Source: Schistosoma haematobium
Lineage: Eukaryota; Platyhelminthes; Trematoda; Strigeidida; Schistosomatidae
NCBI RefSeq assembly: GCF_000699445.3
Contig: NC_067196.1
Location: forward strand, 310,001-374,000
DNA length: 64,000 nucleotides
Reading direction: 5' to 3'
Part shown: one piece after another, positions 59,146-64,000 of the stretch
How the letters are laid out: the number at the start of each line of letters is the position of its first letter
How positions within the stretch are numbered: the first letter of the stretch is position 1
The notes under the pieces: generated by a model
Told to the model about the DNA's origin: nothing
Database searches by the model: none
The model's input: only the letters and a program-made list of their open reading frames with translations
Made by a program: the position numbers and the translations under genes

Positions 59146-59509
59146 ATCCTATCAATTCAACTGTTAACGAATAGATTCCACTAAACAGATCAATGATTTC
59201 AGTTCTACTTCAACTGTGTAACTTGATTATTGATGACGAACGTTATTGAAATTGCTTGGTATCAGATGAAAGTTGATGTTGAATTCATTGGATTTTTATT
59301 TGTTTGAAGTCGAATCAAACTCACTTCATATTGAAATGTATTCAGATGCTTGGATTTACGTGAATCAATTGTCATCTTTGATTACATTAAATAAACTACT
59401 AACAACTTGTAAGTAGTAAAACGTTCACAATTAAGATTAATAAGGCTAAGTAGATTAGTTTTTCTCATTGACAATTTTTTTACACTGGGTGGTATTAATT
59501 TTCTGTAGT

Positions 59510-59710
59510 TGGTGGACAGTAGCGCAATTCCATGGATTGATTGTAGTTACACGTTAACATCGTTGGATTCTAACCGGTTTAATTATTCATAAGTTAAGTG
59601 ATCGCACACGAAATCGAAAATCCTGGCTTCCAATCCCACGTGCAGGATCGTCGATGGGTATTATTGATGAATCTCAGATTTTCAATGATGGTCTAACTAT
59701 AAAGATCTTT
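59510..59710 (+). repeat. tRNA-like SINE, diverged
   Basis: Lead-in AGCGCAATTCCATGGATTGA, diverged tRNA-like part and tail. The hammerhead-like part is decayed. Confidence 0.6.
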
Positions 59711-62217
59711 GACGAATTATTGATTTTTGTGTATAGTTTTCAAATGCTTTACAGCTAATAGACAATTTATTGATACGTCTAACAAACTGATTTTACTACT
59801 CCTTCATATTCTACGGAATTCGTCTACTCTGATAATACTATAGTGTGTGATACTGATATCGATAGATATAAATAGTATAAATCATCAATCGAAAGTGGAA
59901 TGTCTGAACGTAGAAGGTTAAAACAAATTCAGAGAGAAGAGTACGAGAATAGAAAGTGATTAGTGTGGAAACGAAGGAACAATGGAGTATGAGTGAATTG
60001 ATTGACACTTTGCCTATGAAATATTCACTGTATGGTTTTTAGATATTATAAGGAGATTCTGTAATTCGGGGTCAATAAAGTTTGGGCGACCCATTTGTGC
60101 TTTTGTTCATTACACAGATAGTGTCGTCTATGAGGCTAATTGAATTTCAATACATATATCCCTAGATTCTGACATTACCTTATACGCAATATTTCGTTTA
60201 TATATTACTACCACTGAATTAACTACTTCTATGAATCCAGTGTTCATCTTGCTGTGTTAACGACATATGGCAACTTGGACTCATTCATATATGTGTCTGG
60301 TGCTTCGTTGTAGCTAACTCAGTGAATGATTGACTGACTGACTGACTGACTGACATTACCTCTTAAGTTGTCATTATCTTTACAGCAGTTAACTGTGTGG
60401 CTGGTTTCAGATTCATCCCTTGATTTGTCATGGAACCTATCTTCATCTTGTTTATTGTACCGGTCAGCTAATGAGTTCATCAAAACAATATTATTCCAGG
60501 TACAAATGTACATCGTTACAATATATAATATCACGACAGATGTTTGAAATTAATAATATGAATAGAAATGAGTTGAAACAGTACTAAGTTGTGTGTACTA
60601 CTGATTTTGACAGATATAAGTAGTATGTATCACCAATAGAAAGTAAAATACGTGGTGGCACAAAGTTTTGAAGCTCAAGTAAAATAGAACGAGAACAAAG
60701 AATGATTGATGTGGAAACGAATGAACAATAAATTCTGAGACGATTGATGAAGCATTCACTGTATGGTTCTCAAATATTCTGTAGATCAGTTTAGACATTA
60801 TATTTACCTCTAATCCTGTCCATTCTATATAATATTTATATATAAATATGAAGTTATCTTCCTAAGCAAGCTACTTCCATACCACTCACTTACTGATTTC
60901 CAGTATAAAGTTTAAGAGAATCTGATTTCTAAAGATTGAGAAATTGTCAAGAAGTCAGTACTTAAACACTTTTTTATATCTAAGATTTATTCATATTCAA
61001 TCACTAAGCAACAATGTTCTCAAACAAGGATAGATGAACATGGTATTAAATAAAAAAGAAAGAAGGGGGTGAGAATGAGGGTGAGGATGGGAATCGAATC
61101 AATATTACTAGCATGTGAACCAAATTTAAAAGAGAGGATGATGAATTGATTTTAAAACAATTAGTCCCTTTGATAAATTTCGATAATGATGCTAGAAGAC
61201 GAAGATTATCAGAACTATGTGATATATTAGCGCAATACATTTCGAACAATCTGGTCACACATTTACTTGTTAAGAGCATTTATATATAAAAATAAAAGGT
61301 CAACTAGACAGGAAACGGGGTAAGAGGAGATAAGGCTAATGATAAGAGTAATAATAATAATAATGTGAATACAATTTGAAAACTAATCACTCTGGATAAT
61401 AAGTCAATATTACCAGGGTAGGTTTTTAGTTAGAAAATAGTGTAAAAATGAAAAAAGAATTTCCTTTTCTATGTTGTTGTTATGGCAACGAGATAGATAC
61501 AGAATAAACTAATGACATTAGTAGGAATGATAAATACGAAAGACACCGTAGATCTTGTGATCAAACCCTGAGCAATAGTGAGGATTTCCACCATATGACG
61601 AAACGGCTATCATTGGTGGTCAAACATCAGTCGATTCAGGATCTCGATCAACGACTTAATAATCTCCACAACCCTATATTGATAAATTTTTATTCGTCAA
61701 ACAAATAGGATATTAAGGTATCATGGAGGGAATACGATCGCCTATTCATAAACAACCCTACATTATATTGCTACGTTCATCTAACGCTTTCTAGTCTTTA
61801 ATAGTATCTACCTTGATGTGGAATTAATCATTCATGAATACAGTCGGTGAGTTATTCGAATCTATGAAAATTCTCTTCACACAAACTGGAATGTTATTAG
61901 TTGATAACATATAATTGGTTTCAGTTCATAAGTGTTATTGTATCCAACCGTCTGATTCAGTTATGATCCGTATTCCACTCAGTTATTCAAAGAATAAAAA
62001 CAATACTAATACTTCATTATCAATTGTCGACAAACAATTTTCACAGTACATTTATACTCATATAAGGTGACTACTTGATAACAATATACATGTTCCGTTG
62101 TTTGTAATGCAAGACTGGCTTAGCAATTACCTATGCTTACTGTCCCATCAAAATGCTAAAACGATGTTATGAGAAAATATTAAACCAGTCAGTGAGAACA
62201 AAAAAGGCGAATAAGCA

Positions 62218-62315
62218 AAGATGAAAAGTGGCTAGCAGTGCGAGAAACATGTTTCATCCTGTTTGGGACTCATCGGATGAATATACCTGCGAACGGTACT
62301 GGGTTGGAGCGTTAC
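62218..62315 (-). repeat. Sm-alpha fragment
   Basis: Ribozyme-sense minus. The core is CCGAUGA and GAUGAAAC, two changes from consensus, so probably inactive. Confidence 0.55.
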
Positions 62316-62519
62316 AGTGAATATCAAATACTATAACATGATCCTATGTCGAAGTGATCCTTTCTATTACCATAAACAATTGATTATTGACCGATAGGAG
62401 AAATAGACACACTAACTTATATGTTAATATCCATTTTGTGTTATGATGACTAGACTATTCCTTGAATTCTTCTGAAACCAGAAAAATGCTTTAAAAAAGT
62501 GCTTTGATAAGAAGCCGTT

Positions 62520-62640
62520 TTAATAGTTGAGATCATCAGTCAATTGAAGCTACACCAACATGGAAAACATGGAAGCGCTGGATTGCCGTTTCGTCCTACT
62601 ATGAGGCTCCTCAACAGTGCACATCCATCTTTTGTTTACA
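62520..62640 (-). repeat. tRNA-like SINE 3' fragment
   Basis: The core is UUGAGGA...GGACGAAAC on the minus strand, one base away from the hammerhead consensus. The tRNA-like part is missing. Confidence 0.55.
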
Positions 62641-63599
62641 ATTGTACAGAAAGACTAGTTGTATGGTGTATGATATTTACGCTTGTAGATATAAGTAGTA
62701 TGTAGCCGCTATTGGGAGTGGAATGTCTGGCTACGTTCATTCGTCCACAGTCACCCGAACTTGTACTTATTATTCATAATACAACCATTATTACCTAATA
62801 AACATGAATTAATTACCTAATATTAAACTGTATAAATGAAGTGTATGATGATTCTAAGGGTTGCATCAAACTGTATAATAATAATAATAATAATAATAAT
62901 CAACCGTAACTCATCATCATTCCACTTTTAATGGAAAGAATCAAACTTCCTCAATCATACGTGTTCTAATAGTCATTAAGTCAATTAAATGGATTTCATT
63001 TGACCAAATCTGTTTGCATAGGAAATTCGGAATAGTTAACATTGACTAATTCACTTCATGAGAGTAAATTATATAACAAAGTGGAATGTTGAAAGTATGG
63101 AGTATACGATGAATACTTGCCCCGTAAACTATGAAATTAGATTTCATTTTATTTAACACTAATCAGTAAGATATATCTATAAACTTGAGTGTATTGATAT
63201 TCCTTTTAAGATTCGAATCAGCGTTATCCAACTTTATAATCTATGACGCAACCACCTAGCTATTCACACGTCATAAAGACTTAAGAAAGACCACCTCCAA
63301 CCACTTTATATTTCAACTTAGTCCTAACGATATCTAGTTGCTTAAACCTTAGTCGTATTTCCACAACGCTAATGACTGGGTTAAATAGCGTTGGATACTG
63401 CTCAATTATTCTGTATAAATTTGAATTAAGGTAAGACAAACATCGTTTGATTAACTAAGAGAACTTTAGATGAGTTGATGTGTTACTTTTCGATTATTCG
63501 CTCCGTATTATTTTACATTCTTTGCACCCGGACAATTCTAAAACTTCTCAAATGAGACAAAGTAACTACAGTTTATTCTTCTTTACAAGCTAAATACTT

Positions 63600-64000
63600 A
63601 TATAGGCAGAGATGGATAGTGGCTAGTAGAGGAATCCAGTTTGACGCATGTTTCATCCTATTTGCAACTCGTTAGTTGGATATAACACCATCTCCGAATT
63701 GATGTTCACTATGGGATTTGAACCTTGTATCGTTTGTGTTATCCACTTAGCTCCTGTGTTCTGAAAGCCACATGCTTGTGCAAGGGAATTTGTTTAAATT
63801 CACTTGTCAATATTTCACCTCAATCTTCTCGTTGTTGTTAAGGACTGCAATTTATCAATATCTTATTAACATATGTGCATCCTATACGGATTGCATCGAT
63901 ATCGTCCTAATTCACAAGCATTCTATACATAGATAGAAAGTGACTAGTAATGAAATCCAGGACACTGGTTTCGTCCTATTTAAGACTCATCAACTAGATA
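63600..64000 (-). repeat. Sm-alpha tandem dimer at window edge
   Basis: Two head-to-tail units, as at 49 kb (about 63600-63830 and 63830-64000, running off the window). The first has CUAACGA, a lost core. The second has UUGAUGA...GGACGAAAC followed by GTGTCCTGGATTTC, a cleavage site of the GUC type, so it is one base from consensus. Confidence 0.6.

Larger units (their letters stand above)
59845..63380 (-). repeat. Right arm of a large interrupted inverted repeat
   Basis: Reverse-strand counterparts of the 51.7-54.4 kb arm in mirror order: 59850-60185, 60590-60800, 61610-61850, about 62670-62740 and 63225-63370. Arms are diverged and interrupted by other repeats. A plain tandem GACT run lies at 60329-60354 and an ATA run at 62875-62900. 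Confidence 0.5.

Overview
The window reads as a gene-family island of a blood fluke (Schistosoma) genome. The DNA is A+T-rich eukaryotic sequence with short GT-AG exons. It carries tRNA-like SINEs, Sm-alpha-type repeats with hammerhead ribozyme remains, and fragments of RTE, Penelope-like (GIY-YIG) and Ty3/gypsy elements, a combination known from schistosomes. The species cannot be fixed from this window alone.

The main genes are two multi-exon paralogues of one secreted or membrane protein family. Gene 1 lies on the minus strand (12828 to 6454) and gene 2 on the plus strand (27603 to 33418). Each has a signal peptide, a nidogen-like region, a six-cysteine PSI-type domain with identical Cys spacing, one C-terminal transmembrane helix and a short basic tail. 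This is the layout of plexin-domain-containing (PLXDC/TEM7) proteins and, as I recall it, of the schistosome 'egg protein CP391S-like' family. Exons were traced by splice sites and phase, and exon lengths match almost one to one between the genes. A third, broken copy (minus strand, about 37071 to 34960) has lost its promoter, carries frameshifts and stops, and is cut off by a repeat.

A second duplicated unit occurs five times: A (+, 2.1 kb), B (-, 22.5 kb), C (+, 25.9 kb), D (-, 40.7 kb) and E (-, 45.5 kb). It contains a 45-46 codon signal-peptide-like ORF followed by a cysteine-containing ORF. Copies A and D keep the small ORF open; B, C and E are damaged. C plus gene 2 faces D plus the pseudogene, so 25-41 kb is an inverted duplication. 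D and E are also a tandem pair about 4.8 kb apart.

Layout: 0-6 kb holds copy A and possible exons of another plus-strand gene (SRCR-like, then C-type-lectin-like with a polyA signal). 6.4-13.1 kb is gene 1. 13.5-24.9 kb is mostly repeats (SINEs, a GIY-YIG fragment, an LTR-like piece, an interrupted ORF, an RTE 3' end). 25.3-33.6 kb is copy C and gene 2. 34-41 kb is the pseudogene and copy D. 41-47 kb has a gypsy fragment, an unrecognised 141-codon ORF, copy E and a Penelope-like fragment. 47-64 kb has no gene I can support; it is repeat-rich, with Sm-alpha units, a direct repeat pair (48.2/56.5 kb) and a large inverted repeat (51.7-54.4 versus 59.8-63.4 kb).

All calls rest on reading the sequence by eye. 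Family names come from remembered domain patterns, not from a search. Repeat boundaries are approximate unless splice sites or codons are cited.
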